56,500 nt of DNA, from the NCBI GenBank assembly GCA_937872225.1, contig CALMRZ010000086.1, forward strand, positions 1 to 56,500. The letters are read 5' to 3'. Below are positions 33,071-41,709 of this stretch, in pieces. The translations under genes were made by a program, and so were the position numbers. This DNA is from an uncultured Spirochaetota bacterium (GTDB lineage: Bacteria > Spirochaetota > UBA4802 > UBA5550). The notes beneath the pieces are model-generated. The model saw only the letters and a program-made list of their open reading frames with translations. It was not told the DNA's origin and searched no databases. The number at the start of each line of letters is the position of its first letter. The stretch's first letter is position 1.

Positions 33071-34300
33071 CTACAGCACGTCAAAGATGTTGATGCCCAC
33101 CTCCGCCTCGTCGAGGGCCCTGACGATATAGAGGGACGATTCCGAGAGGAGGCTTATGATGGTGGTGTTCTCGATGCGCTTGCGGTCCTTGTCGAAGATG
33201 ACCTTGATGATGGGACGGAGGGGCTTTTCCGGGACCGACCCGATGATGATGCCGATGGCGCCGTCGTTCAGCTCGACAATGGAGCCGATGGGATAGACCG
33301 ACATGCGGGACAGGAATACGCGGAGGATGACCGGGTCGAACTTGTTCACGCCGCTTGACAGGAGGTTGCGCATCGCGTGGTAGAAGTAGACCTTCTTGCG
33401 GTAGCTCCGGTTCGATATCTGCGCCTCGTAGCTGTCTGCGATGGCGGCGATGCGCGCGAACTCGTCGATGTCGTTGCCCCGGAGGCCCCGGGGATATCCC
33501 TTGCCGTCAAACTGCTCGTGGTGCTGGAGCGATATGATGGCGGAGCTTTCCTTTATCTTGCCCAGTTCCTTCAGGGCCTTGTAGCCGAGGAGAGGGTGCG
33601 TTTTGATCTGGTTGAATTCCTGGTCGGTCAGGTTCGACTGCTTGTGGATGATGTACACCGGCAGCTTTATCATGCCCGCGTCGATGAGGAGCGTCCCCAG
33701 GCCGAGGTCGTTCAGCTTGACCGGGTTGTACTTCAGCGCGATGCCGATGATAAGGGAATAGAAGGTCACGTTCACCGAATGGGTCAGGGTGTAGTCCTTC
33801 CCTTCGTCGAGCCCGTAGAGAAATAGGAATATGTTGCTGTTGTCTTTCAGGAGCTTCACGATGCTCTGGACCGCGTCCTCGAGGTCGCGGGTCTCAAAGG
33901 GGGCGTTATTGCGTATCGCCCGATAGGCGGCATCAACGGCGTTCCTGGCGCGGTTGTGCACCTCGATGAGGCCCTTCCTTTTTTTTAACAGCTCGTTGTA
34001 ATCATTGACGATCTTCTTTTCGCTGTCGATGTCGATTTCTTTGGGGGGAGAAGCCGCTTCGGCGGAACTGCCGGTTTCAGCTGCTTCGGAGGGTTTTTCT
34101 TCTCCCATCTCCATCCGTTTGATCAGGATGCCGGAAGTCTCGACCTCGGTGATACCCCAGGTCATCAGTTTTTTGATGTCCGATTCCTTGATGGGTGAGT
34201 TGGCGGTGATGAGCATGTTGTTGCTGTCTACGTAGATGGGCTTGTCGTACACCATCCCGGGCCTCAACTCCTCGACGGAAATCTTTCTCATCTTGGCCAT
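33071..34300 (-). CDS. HD-GYP-domain protein with altered HD motif
   Basis: A 409-residue protein. Residues 5-60 resemble the DUF3391 leader found before HD-GYP domains. Residues 160-330 are the HD-GYP domain: TLTHSVNV (His174), QHHEQFDGKGYP (260-270). HD-GYP enzymes hydrolyse cyclic di-GMP. The central HD dyad should read HD-x-GK, but here it is LIDAGMIK: the histidine is isoleucine 206 and only Asp207 remains, so metal binding and catalysis are uncertain. The ATG shares its A with the preceding TAA (TAATG), a coupled arrangement. Residues 70-90 are a low-complexity acidic linker. Confidence 0.88.
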   Translation of the reverse strand: MAKMRKISVEELRPGMVYDKPIYVDSNNMLITANSPIKESDIKKLMTWGITEVETSGILIKRMEMGEEKPSEAAETGSSAEAASPPKEIDIDSEKKIVNDYNELLKKRKGLIEVHNRARNAVDAAYRAIRNNAPFETRDLEDAVQSIVKLLKDNSNIFLFLYGLDEGKDYTLTHSVNVTFYSLIIGIALKYNPVKLNDLGLGTLLIDAGMIKLPVYIIHKQSNLTDQEFNQIKTHPLLGYKALKELGKIKESSAIISLQHHEQFDGKGYPRGLRGNDIDEFARIAAIADSYEAQISNRSYRKKVYFYHAMRNLLSSGVNKFDPVILRVFLSRMSVYPIGSIVELNDGAIGIIIGSVPEKPLRPIIKVIFDKDRKRIENTTIISLLSESSLYIVRALDEAEVGINIFDVL

Positions 34301-34605
34301 TATACAATTCCCATGCTGTCCAGTTTGGCTTTAAAGTCTGAATTGATCCGGTAGCAGTACGCAAGCACCTCCGATACGGCCCTGAACAGGGTCTCCGGTA
34401 TTTCGCTTCCCGCCGGCAGCTGCGCAAGCACCTGGGCCAGATCCGAATCCTGATATATGGTGATGTTGTGCTCCCTGGCGATCCGGATCAGCCTTTCAAA
34501 TAACATCCCCCTGGCGACGGCCAGGATTTTCGGGACCTCCCCGGAATATTCCAGGGCGACCCCCGTCCTCTCGTCTTTCATTTTAAACCCGTATGTCAAA
34601 TACAC
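34300..34605 (-). CDS. FlhB C-terminal-domain-like protein
   Basis: A 101-residue protein matching the soluble C-terminal part of the flagellar export switch FlhB (FlhB-like YlqH/FhlX family). VALEYSGEVPKILAVARGM and GLPIYQDSDLAQVLAQLP-like EHNITIYQDSDLAQVLAQL recall the region after the NPTH cleavage site, but no NPTH motif or membrane helices remain. Such proteins may substitute for or modulate FlhB in export-substrate switching. Its start overlaps the preceding gene by 23 bases and its stop overlaps the HD-GYP start by one base, so it is tightly coupled to both. Confidence 0.82.
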   Translation of the reverse strand: MYLTYGFKMKDERTGVALEYSGEVPKILAVARGMLFERLIRIAREHNITIYQDSDLAQVLAQLPAGSEIPETLFRAVSEVLAYCYRINSDFKAKLDSMGIV

Positions 34606-35647
34606 TATTTAGTGGAAAATATGAATAAATTTCAACTATTTTATTTATGGCCTTTGCCGTATTAGAGAAATTTATATGTATATCGGGGTCTATGTTTTTC
34701 ATATTGTTCTCAAGCGCCTCCGCATTCTGTCTGAGAAGATCAAGGGTCTCGTCCCTGCCGCAGAACAGGGAGAGGAGATATCCTTCCCGCGTCCTGCGCG
34801 CAAGAACCTCGATGCGGCCGATTGCCGAGAAGTCGACCCTGAAAACCCAGGCGTCGTCCTTTCCCAGATAATGGACCGGACGGGTTTCGTCTTCATCGGC
34901 GAAGGGCAGCTCCCCGGAAACATATCCCGACGGCGTTTCCACGGAATCCCGGAGCAGGGCGATGAGCTGCCGCAGCGCGGTTTCCTTCGTCGCGGGGTCA
35001 TTGATGCCGTTGATCCCGTTGATGATGGCATCGATAACGGCTTCCATGCTTCCCGGTTTTCCCGATGACCATTGTTTAAACCTGTCCCGGTCGAATCCGA
35101 TGATTACCATGAGCGATTGGAGCGCCCGGGCGTCAATGCGGGCTCCCGCGAGGAGGAGGGACAGGTCCGAGACGACGTTTTTATCGACTCCCAGTTTCGC
35201 CAGGAGGCTCAGAAGCCCGGTCAATCCCCCTTCCTTTCTGTCGTGCCTGGCCTGGAGGCCGAGAAGAAGGGCGTTCAATTCAAATATTCCCGCCGGGTGT
35301 TTCGCCATGGCGCTGGCTATGTTGGCCTGGATCCGTCCCGGGTCAGCGATGGTCATCTCCGCCAGGCGACGCGCAAAGGCCTCCCTCCCTCCCGGGTCAA
35401 CCAGCTTAAAAAAAAGCGAGTTGTCCCTGACCTCGTCGAGCCTCAGGGTTATCGTCATGCCGGCCGGAACCCCCTTCTGAAACTCGGCATGGATCCGCTT
35501 GCCTCCTATCTCGAGGACCGCTTCGCGGACGCTGATTCGGCTGACGATCTTCGCGGGAAGCTCCGTTCCCTTCTGTATCTCCCGGAGCTGGTCGAAAACG
35601 CCGCTTTTCCCCGAAACCCTGATGATGCCTGTCGGTTCAATCCTCAT
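34583..35647 (-). CDS. FliK-like protein, hook-length-control type
   Basis: A 354-residue protein. The N-terminal 90 residues contain a beta-rich stretch (VLEIGGKRIHAEFQKGVPAGMTI) and the centre is helical. Residues about 260-345 resemble the FliK C-terminal domain: VFRVDFSAIGRIEVLARRTREGYLLSLFCGRDETLDLLRQNAEALENN. FliK interacts with FlhB to switch flagellar export from hook to filament, and this gene adjoins an FlhB-like gene, a known pairing in spirochaetes and others. Identity to FliK is weak and inferred from pattern. The start overlaps the rnhB stop as ATGA. Confidence 0.6.
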   Translation of the reverse strand: MRIEPTGIIRVSGKSGVFDQLREIQKGTELPAKIVSRISVREAVLEIGGKRIHAEFQKGVPAGMTITLRLDEVRDNSLFFKLVDPGGREAFARRLAEMTIADPGRIQANIASAMAKHPAGIFELNALLLGLQARHDRKEGGLTGLLSLLAKLGVDKNVVSDLSLLLAGARIDARALQSLMVIIGFDRDRFKQWSSGKPGSMEAVIDAIINGINGINDPATKETALRQLIALLRDSVETPSGYVSGELPFADEDETRPVHYLGKDDAWVFRVDFSAIGRIEVLARRTREGYLLSLFCGRDETLDLLRQNAEALENNMKNIDPDIHINFSNTAKAINKIVEIYSYFPLNSVFDIRV

Positions 35648-36357
35648 TGCGGATCACCGCCGGTCGTGATCATGCTCCGCGCCGGCTCGTAGCTCCTCCG
35701 GTGTATCGGTGAAAGCCCCCGGGCGGCGAGCGCAGCCAGGTGGTTCCCCGTGCCGTAGCCCTTGTTGCTGGCGAAATGATAACCGGGGTATATCCCGTCG
35801 AACCGCTCCATGATCGCGTCGCGGTGCACCTTCGCCACGATTGAGGCCGATGCGATCGAAATCGATTTGGCGTCCCCTTTCAATATTGAACGAACGGGAA
35901 CCGGCAATTGAAAAGAAAAATTCCCGTCCAGGATGATTATATCCGGCTTAAGAGGTATACCTCCGATGAGACGATTTAGTGCAAATTCCGTGGCGCCATT
36001 TATATTGAGGCGGTCGACGGTGCGGTGCGACACCAGGATGGATGACGCGTGGAGGGCGGCGGCCCGGATCAGGTCGAGGCTTGATTTCCGCTTCCGGGGG
36101 GTCAGCTTTTTCGAGTCGTTGATGCCGGGGATGGGACCTGCGGTGGAGGCGATCAGGGACGCCTCGTATATGACGAGGCCGACGCAGAGAGGACCGGCCA
36201 GGGCGCCTCGGCCGACCTCGTCGACGCCCGCGATGAGGGAAACGCCTTCCTCCAGCAGTTGCTGTTCAATGGCAAAGGTGGGATAACGCAAAAAGGCGGA
36301 CTCATCGCCCGCCTTGTGTGTTTCAGTGATGCCGCCGGTAGTGTCTGCTGGTTCCAA
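35644..36357 (-). CDS. rnhB: Ribonuclease HII
   Basis: A 237-residue enzyme that removes ribonucleotides from DNA. GVDEVGRGALAGP has the first catalytic aspartate-glutamate pair, INDSKKLTPRKR is the conserved substrate-binding loop, ILDGNF holds the next aspartate and SIVAKVHRD the last. The N-terminal 40 residues exceed the minimal family and may be disordered. It lies 21 bases after rplS and overlaps the FliK-like gene. The placement in a trmD-rplS-rnhB run is common among bacteria. Confidence 0.96.
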   Translation of the reverse strand: MEPADTTGGITETHKAGDESAFLRYPTFAIEQQLLEEGVSLIAGVDEVGRGALAGPLCVGLVIYEASLIASTAGPIPGINDSKKLTPRKRKSSLDLIRAAALHASSILVSHRTVDRLNINGATEFALNRLIGGIPLKPDIIILDGNFSFQLPVPVRSILKGDAKSISIASASIVAKVHRDAIMERFDGIYPGYHFASNKGYGTGNHLAALAARGLSPIHRRSYEPARSMITTGGDPQ

Positions 36358-36378
36358 GGAATGACCGGTACCGGGTTA

Positions 36379-36825
36379 TCAGGATTCCCGCGGGGCCGTT
36401 CCTTCGGCGGGGGCCGCTTCATCGGCAGCATGGGTCCCCGGCACGTCGGCCGCGGCTGCTGAATGCTTTTTGCCGCCCTTCCCGGTTTTCTCGCGCAGCT
36501 TGGCGGACTTGCCGGTCCGTTCCCGGAGATAATAGAGCTTGGCGCGGCGGGCCTTGCCCTTCCGCACGACGTCAATCTTCGCGATCCTCGTCGAGTAGAC
36601 GGGGAATATCCGTTCGACGCCGACGTCAAATGAGAGCTTCCGGACGGTAAAGGTCTTGCTGACGCCCTTGTTGTCTATGGCTATCACGATCCCTTCATAT
36701 ACCTGGATTCGCTCGCGGTTTCCCTCGACGATGCGGTAGTGCACGCGGACCGTGTCGCCGATTTCGAAATTTATCTTCCGGTCGACCGGCATTATTTTCT
36801 TTTCAATTTCCTTCATGATGTCCAT
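36379..36825 (-). CDS. rplS: 50S ribosomal protein L19 with C-terminal extension
   Basis: A 148-residue L19 located at the 30S-50S interface. The core spans about residues 5-115: [33 protein letters not shown] and [22 protein letters not shown]. The last 33 residues form an alanine/glutamate-rich, low-complexity tail beyond the normal 115-residue length. It starts 3 bases after trmD, in the usual order. A strong GAGAATGAGAC precedes the ATG. Confidence 0.97.
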   Translation of the reverse strand: MDIMKEIEKKIMPVDRKINFEIGDTVRVHYRIVEGNRERIQVYEGIVIAIDNKGVSKTFTVRKLSFDVGVERIFPVYSTRIAKIDVVRKGKARRAKLYYLRERTGKSAKLREKTGKGGKKHSAAAADVPGTHAADEAAPAEGTAPRES

Positions 36826-36828
36826 GTC

Positions 36829-37527
36829 TCATTCTCCTGATATTTTTCTAATAAGATGTTTTCTGTACAAATCGGGCCTGGTCCGTTTGGTCTTGTTCAG
36901 GCTTTCCCCGCGCCGCCAGTCCTGTATCATTTTATGGTTGCCGCTCAGCAGCACCCCGGGGACCTTCATCCCGAATATATCCTCAGGACGCGTGTAATGA
37001 GGATATTCCAGCAGGTCCCGCTCAAAGCTCTCCTCGGTCAGGGACTCGCTGTTCGACATGAACCCCGGCGCGTACCGGGAAACCGCGTCGATGATCGCCA
37101 GGGCGGCGTACTCTCCGCCGGAGAGCACGTAATCGCCGATGGAAATCTCGTAATCGACATGGCGGTCGATCACCCGCTGGTCCACGCCTTCGTAATGCCC
37201 GCACACGATACAGAGGTCATCGTGCGCCGCAAGCTCCTTGACCAAGTCCTGGTTAAGGAGCTTGCCCGATGCCGAGGTGAGCACCACCCTGGTGCCCTGT
37301 TCCTTCACGCTTTCGATCGCCCCGTCCAGGGGCCCCGCCATGAGAACCATCCCGGACCCGCCGCCGTAGGGATAATCGTCGCAGCTGCGGTACCGGTCCG
37401 TCGCAAAATTCCGGATATCGGCGATCGCGACATCGATGATCCCCCTTTCCACCGCCTTTCCGAGCAGGCCGCTGCGGAGGGGCGAGGAGAAAAAATCGGG
37501 GAACAGTGTCACGATCTTAAACTTCAA
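36829..37527 (-). CDS. trmD: tRNA (guanine-N1)-methyltransferase
   Basis: A 232-residue SPOUT enzyme that methylates G37 of tRNAs with S-adenosylmethionine. FKIVTLFPDFF begins the family, DYPYGGGSGMVL and CGHYEGVDQRVIDRHVD form the trefoil knot, and SIGDYVLSGGEYAA is the signature. The start is taken as TTG at 37527, overlapping the rimM stop by 11 bases; a longer frame to 37626 would lie inside rimM and lacks TrmD resemblance. Overlap implies translational coupling to rimM. Confidence 0.95.
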   Translation of the reverse strand: MKFKIVTLFPDFFSSPLRSGLLGKAVERGIIDVAIADIRNFATDRYRSCDDYPYGGGSGMVLMAGPLDGAIESVKEQGTRVVLTSASGKLLNQDLVKELAAHDDLCIVCGHYEGVDQRVIDRHVDYEISIGDYVLSGGEYAALAIIDAVSRYAPGFMSNSESLTEESFERDLLEYPHYTRPEDIFGMKVPGVLLSGNHKMIQDWRRGESLNKTKRTRPDLYRKHLIRKISGE

Positions 37528-38044
37528 ACAGGCCCTCAACGGGATTGATGTCCAGTCTTCTGTTCCGTATGTCCTTCGTATCCACCATCGATTCGACGAA
37601 GGGAACCATGAACTGCCTCCTTTCATCGTTCGATATGATCAGTATCTCCCCGGAGCCCGCCTCAAGGATGTCTGTCACGGTGCCGAGCAGGCGGTCCCCG
37701 CAGTAGGCGGCGCACCCGATAACGTCAAAGTAATAGTAACTGCCCTCGTCCAGGGCGCCCCTGGTCCGTTCAGCTTCCGCCCGTTCAATGCAGATGTCGG
37801 AGCCTTTCAATGAGAGGGCTGCATCCCGGTCGCCTATGCCTTCGAGCTGCAGGAGTCCGCTCCTCCCTTTCTGCTCGATGAAATTCAGTATTGTAAATTC
37901 GCGGAAGCCGGTTTTGGTCTTTATAAAAACTGATTTACCTTGGTCGAATCGTTCCCTGATATCAGAGATCACCAGAACCTTCAGTCGGCCGGTCAGGCCG
38001 TGGGCCCCGGCGGCAACAGCTATGCGGATATAGTCATCTGTCAT
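37517..38044 (-). CDS. rimM: Ribosome maturation factor RimM
   Basis: A 175-residue 16S-processing factor. Residues 1-85 are the beta-barrel domain (IAVAAGAHGLTGRLKVLVIS; VFIKTKTGFREFTI) and 95-170 the PRC-barrel (YYYFDVIGCAAYCGDRLLGTVTDILEAGSGEILII; VPFVESMVDTKDIRNRRLDIN). The ATG overlaps the khpA stop as TAATG. It binds S19 during 30S assembly in known systems. The gene order is the classical rpsP-khpA-rimM-trmD-rplS set. Confidence 0.96.
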   Translation of the reverse strand: MTDDYIRIAVAAGAHGLTGRLKVLVISDIRERFDQGKSVFIKTKTGFREFTILNFIEQKGRSGLLQLEGIGDRDAALSLKGSDICIERAEAERTRGALDEGSYYYFDVIGCAAYCGDRLLGTVTDILEAGSGEILIISNDERRQFMVPFVESMVDTKDIRNRRLDINPVEGLFEV

Positions 38045-38280
38045 TAATCGAGTATTTCCAGCACCACCCGTTTTCCAGATTTTGTAGCGGAAGCGTTTAT
38101 GATGGTCCGTATCGCCCGGGCTATTCTGCCGTGTTTGCCGATAACCTTTCCGATATCTTCTTTCGTTACCCGCAGCTCGAGGATTGTCGATTTTTCTCCT
38201 TCAACCTCTTGTATTTCCACCTGGTCCGGATGGTCAACAAGGGATTTGACCATGTACTCAACGAGTTCTTTATAGTTCAT
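38044..38280 (-). CDS. khpA: KH-domain RNA-binding protein KhpA
   Basis: A 78-residue KH protein (formerly YlqC). [26 protein letters not shown] contains the GxxG loop GKHG. It binds RNA and, in Gram-positives, works with KhpB on cell-envelope mRNAs; here it lies in the usual rpsP operon between rpsP and rimM. GGAGTCGG precedes the ATG. Confidence 0.95.
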   Translation of the reverse strand: MNYKELVEYMVKSLVDHPDQVEIQEVEGEKSTILELRVTKEDIGKVIGKHGRIARAIRTIINASATKSGKRVVLEILD

Positions 38281-38297
38281 TTCCGACTCCTGTGGAA

Positions 38298-38561
38298 TTA
38301 TTTGGCGGTTTTAAATTTCTGCCACAACCCCTTTTTCTTTAATAGTTGCATGATGGTATGAGTCGGTACCGCTCCTTTTCCGAGCCAGTGGAACAACTTC
38401 GTCTCGTCAACGACCAGCTGTTCGCCGTCAACTATCGGCTGGTAGCGTCCCAGCTGATCAATGAACTTGCCGTCCCTTTTTTCCCTTTCGTCAACGGCGA
38501 TAATCCGGTAAAATGGCTTCTTTTTCGTCCCCACTCTCTGTAAGCGTATCTTGACAGCCAC
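38298..38561 (-). CDS. rpsP: 30S ribosomal protein S16
   Basis: An 87-residue S16. [22 protein letters not shown] is the conserved start and [34 protein letters not shown] the middle. It is the first gene of the ten-gene operon and is preceded by GGAGGACTG and a sigma-70 promoter. Length is normal. Confidence 0.97.
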   Translation of the reverse strand: MAVKIRLQRVGTKKKPFYRIIAVDEREKRDGKFIDQLGRYQPIVDGEQLVVDETKLFHWLGKGAVPTHTIMQLLKKKGLWQKFKTAK

Positions 38562-38590
38562 AACAGTCCTCCTGTAATGATTAGGAATTT

Positions 38591-38619
38591 ATTTATTTTT
38601 ACCCCTATTTTTTTGTCAA
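38591..38619 (-). promoter_or_regulatory. Promoter of the rpsP operon
   Basis: Minus-strand TTGACA (38614-38619), 17-base spacer and ATAAAT (38591-38596), 30 bases before rpsP. The AT-rich surroundings support a strong promoter. Confidence 0.6.
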
Positions 38620-38746
38620 TAGAAAATAGCCAAAAAGATCAAATTAATCAGTTTATTCCCCCCTTTTTATACCCAATTGCCCCTCGGTGGGGACACAGTG
38701 GACCATACTGCTTTATTTATAGATACAATTTTTTCTGGACGGAATA

Positions 38747-38802
38747 AACAGGTGAAGCTTATATACATAATTTATTATTATCCATGGTTTTACTCACCTG
38801 TT
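38747..38802. repeat. Inverted repeat in the gene-free stretch 38620-39611
   Basis: AACAGGTGA (38747-38755) and TCACCTGTT (38794-38802) are exact 9-bp arms, with partial matches (CTGGAC / GTCCGG) continuing outward. A C/G-rich hairpin CCCTCTCCCG...CGGGAGAGGG lies near 38992-39013. I see no convincing gene, tRNA or known RNA in the other 900 bases. Confidence 0.4.
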
Positions 38803-39611
38803 GGGTCCGGTCAAGGTATCAGATCAGCGAGGCATGCGACATCCTCCTGATCCGGCCTTAGATGACCGTCAGTTTGGAGGTGGGATTTTCCAGAGTAGAT
38901 CACCACATTTATCGAATAGCGAAGTGTATCGAGACAAGGATGGTCCGGGGGGTGAGGGCTTTTCCGACCCGTAACGCCCCGGTAGAATTCCCCCTCTCCC
39001 GCCGGGAGAGGGGGTGTGCGCCCGGGGACGGCTCCATCCCGGATTTTCCCGTGTGCGATATGCACCCTATTGCCGATAGCTCCGGAGATCGTTGAGATAA
39101 TTCATGTTGGCGCTTGAATCGAAGCCTCTTACCCCGAAAAGTCAGAGGTTGCCGGAAGAGTCTATCCAACTCACCGAACCGTCCCTCGCTCCGAGGATGC
39201 TGACGGCATCTGCCATGCCCAACGGAACGAATTAACCCTCCTGATTTATTGTATCCGACTCTGAAACCTGGGTTCAGATATTGCTCCTTCCCTCCAGGAG
39301 AGGCAGGAGCCCGAGATTGTCCTTTTGTTATACAGGAATCTGCCGTCTCTCCGGCGCCGTCCCGGTGAAGCAATGTCTCCTGTCTGAAATTACCATATCG
39401 CACACCGGGACGAACATGGCAGGCAAAAGGTTAGGGACCGGCATGTTAATATTCCCTCGCAGACACGTGCAATGGGAACGAACGGGGAATGGCGATAATG
39501 AAAACGATTTGTCGAGTTATAGGCGTCACCGCCGGGGTATGGCGGGTATGGTCATCGGGAAGTATCCGCATTATGGGAATAAGAAAAAAAGAGCGGTGAA
39601 GAGAAATTACA

Positions 39612-40289
39612 TCACACGCCGGCCCTGGCGCGGAGCTCCCGAACGTTCTTATTGACATCGCCCCCCTTGAAGGCGGCGTTGCCGGCGACGATAATGTCGG
39701 CGCCCGCTTCCACGACGCGGGCTATATTGTCCGGTCCGATGCCTCCGTCAACCTGGATCCTGACGCTGAGTCCGGGGACCGACCTGATGTGGGCCGCGAG
39801 TTTCCGTATCCTGCCGATGGCCGGCTCCATGAAGGCCTGGCCGTAAAAGCCCGGGTCCACTGACATGACCAGGGCCATGTCCGCATAGGGTAAAAGATCA
39901 AAGATGGATTCCACCGGGGTTGCCGGGTTTATGGCAATTCCCGCTCCCACGCCGGCTTTCCGGATCTGCTGGAGTATCCTCGCGGGGAAGCGCGTGCTTT
40001 CATAGTGTATGGTGACAACCCAGGGTTTGATTTCCAGGTACTCACCGATTGACCGCTCCGGTTTTTCAATCATCAGGTGCACGTCGAGGGGGATGGCGGT
40101 GTGTTTTTTTAGAGAGCCGATGAAGCCGGGACCGAAGGTAAGGTTGGGGACGAAGTTTCCGTCCATGACGTCCAGGTGGAGCAGGCTCACGATGCCGGCG
40201 TCGAAGGTCCGCGCCTGCTCCCCGATCGTCGTCAGGTCCGCCGCGATGATGGAGGGAGAAATCAGGATGTTGTTTTCTTTAGTCGACAT
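39612..40289 (-). CDS. rpe: Ribulose-phosphate 3-epimerase
   Basis: A 225-residue TIM-barrel enzyme that interconverts ribulose 5-phosphate and xylulose 5-phosphate. LISPSIIAADL, HLDVMDGNFVPNLTFGP, PLDVHLMIEKPE, VMSVDPGFYGQAF and IQVDGGIGPDN are all diagnostic, including the two histidines and aspartates of the metal site. It overlaps the end of the PASTA gene by 11 bases, a pairing known in spirochaetes. A long gene-free region follows. Confidence 0.96.
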   Translation of the reverse strand: MSTKENNILISPSIIAADLTTIGEQARTFDAGIVSLLHLDVMDGNFVPNLTFGPGFIGSLKKHTAIPLDVHLMIEKPERSIGEYLEIKPWVVTIHYESTRFPARILQQIRKAGVGAGIAINPATPVESIFDLLPYADMALVMSVDPGFYGQAFMEPAIGRIRKLAAHIRSVPGLSVRIQVDGGIGPDNIARVVEAGADIIVAGNAAFKGGDVNKNVRELRARAGV

Positions 40290-41292
40290 TAAAAGTCATG
40301 TCATCTATCCGTTTTTTGTCGCGGCGGAACGTGACCGTCGCGTTGCCCTCGCGCCTGAAGACAAACACCATCTTCTGGCCGGGGCCCGCCTTTTTCGAGA
40401 ACCTGATCCTCTTTGAATGGCTGTCTTCAATATAAGCTTCATAAAGCCCCTGAGGCGCATCATTCGGTATCTGGAACTCAATTTTTTCATATGCCGCGTA
40501 GGGGTGCTTGTCAAGCCGATTATAGCTTACCTGGAGGGTGCAGGTATCGCCCTTCTGCACCAGGGCCCCCCTGGCGGGGGTCTGTGACACGACGATGCCG
40601 CTCTTGGCGGGATCATCGGTGGCAACGATTTCCTCGTTTACCGTGAGTCCCTTTGCCCGGAGCAGGTCAAAGCAGAGCTCTATGGACTGGCCCCTCACGT
40701 CGGGCATGACGGCGTCAGGGGCGCTTTTGCCCGTCGAAACCAGGAGGTTGATTTTGCGGTCCGGCCTGACCTTTTCGCCGGCGCGGGGGCTCTGGTCAAT
40801 GACGGTATTGTCGGCGACCTTCTCGGACGGGATGTAGGATATGACGCCGGTCCCGAGGGAAAGGGTCCGGTCATGGCGGTGGATGTTCCTCAGGTTGTTG
40901 AGCGCCAGGGGAAGCTCCTTGCCGACGAGGTTCGGGACATCGATATAGTACTCGGAGCGGCTCACCACCAGCTTGATCCTGCTGTTCTCGGGAACGACCT
41001 TTCCTTTTTTCGGGTACTGGGAAAGAACGGTGCCGTCATCGATATCGGCGATGTCCTTGAACTTGATCTCGGGCTTGATCCCTTTGCGGACCAGGCTGTT
41101 GTAGACTTCCATGAATTGCTTCCCTTCCACATCGGGAACCACGACCTCGCGCTCGGGCTTGGTCAGGAAGATCAGCATGATGGTCGATACGACGAGAAAG
41201 AGGGAGAATCCCAGGAATAAAATAACCGCTATCCGGCCGATATGGCCGAAATACTTGAATTTCTCTTCACCGGATTTGACTTTGTCGGTCAT
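40279..41292 (-). CDS. Membrane-anchored PASTA-domain protein without a kinase
   Basis: A 337-residue protein. A cytoplasmic leader is followed by one membrane helix (residues about 18-45), then three PASTA domains (VVVPDVEGKQFMEVYNSLVRKG; IDVPNLVGKELPLALNNL; AVMPDVRGQSIELCFDLLRAKG) reaching about residue 255, and an 80-residue C-terminal beta-domain. PASTA repeats bind peptidoglycan fragments or beta-lactams in kinases and penicillin-binding proteins; here there is no catalytic domain. It may sense or anchor to the cell wall. It starts within the divergent region shared with the 41.7-kb module. Confidence 0.9.
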   Translation of the reverse strand: MTDKVKSGEEKFKYFGHIGRIAVILFLGFSLFLVVSTIMLIFLTKPEREVVVPDVEGKQFMEVYNSLVRKGIKPEIKFKDIADIDDGTVLSQYPKKGKVVPENSRIKLVVSRSEYYIDVPNLVGKELPLALNNLRNIHRHDRTLSLGTGVISYIPSEKVADNTVIDQSPRAGEKVRPDRKINLLVSTGKSAPDAVMPDVRGQSIELCFDLLRAKGLTVNEEIVATDDPAKSGIVVSQTPARGALVQKGDTCTLQVSYNRLDKHPYAAYEKIEFQIPNDAPQGLYEAYIEDSHSKRIRFSKKAGPGQKMVFVFRREGNATVTFRRDKKRIDDMTFNVD

Positions 41293-41488
41293 GTTGTATC
41301 TCTCATAATCTAGTTTGCCGTCATCCGCCGGCGGCGGGGCATGACGAGTTATGTCATATCAGGGTCACGGGTGGCTTCGAACCTGACGGGCGTACCGTTG
41401 AGTCTTTTTGACGTTGAATGGGTATTTGTCAATTAAAAAAATGAAATAATAATTTCCTCAAGAAAATTGAAGAGCACGTATGATCTGT

Positions 41489-41592
41489 GGTTCCTATAGC
41501 CATCCTGTTCGTCCGCCGCGTATGACATTTTGTTGACTCGGCGGAATCGGCCACATCCCTGTCGCCTGCTCGCCAGGGTGTCTATAGGGACC
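41489..41592. repeat. 104-bp element with 11-bp inverted ends
   Basis: GGTTCCTATAG (41489-41499) and CTATAGGGACC (41582-41592) are inverted with one mismatch. Inside are CCGCCG (41513-41518) with CGGCGG (41539-41544) and CCCTG...CAGGG. It lies in the 460-base divergent gap 41293-41755, upstream of the sigma-54 site. Confidence 0.35.
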
Positions 41593-41709
41593 GAAAAATA
41601 ATCTGAAAATATCCTGTTTTGACAACAATGCCTTTTCACCTTGATCCGTGGGGATTTTTAAAGGTACAGAAAAACTTTAGAATTGCATTGTTTTAAACGA
41701 CAATATAGA

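Noticed and set aside
38909-39403. Minus-strand open frame of about 160 codons
   Set aside because: Composition and repetitive arginine/serine content look like an accidental frame, with no ribosome-binding site or recognisable fold.
39281-39655. Plus-strand open frame of about 120 codons
   Set aside because: It runs into the end of rpe on the other strand and has no start signal or protein resemblance.
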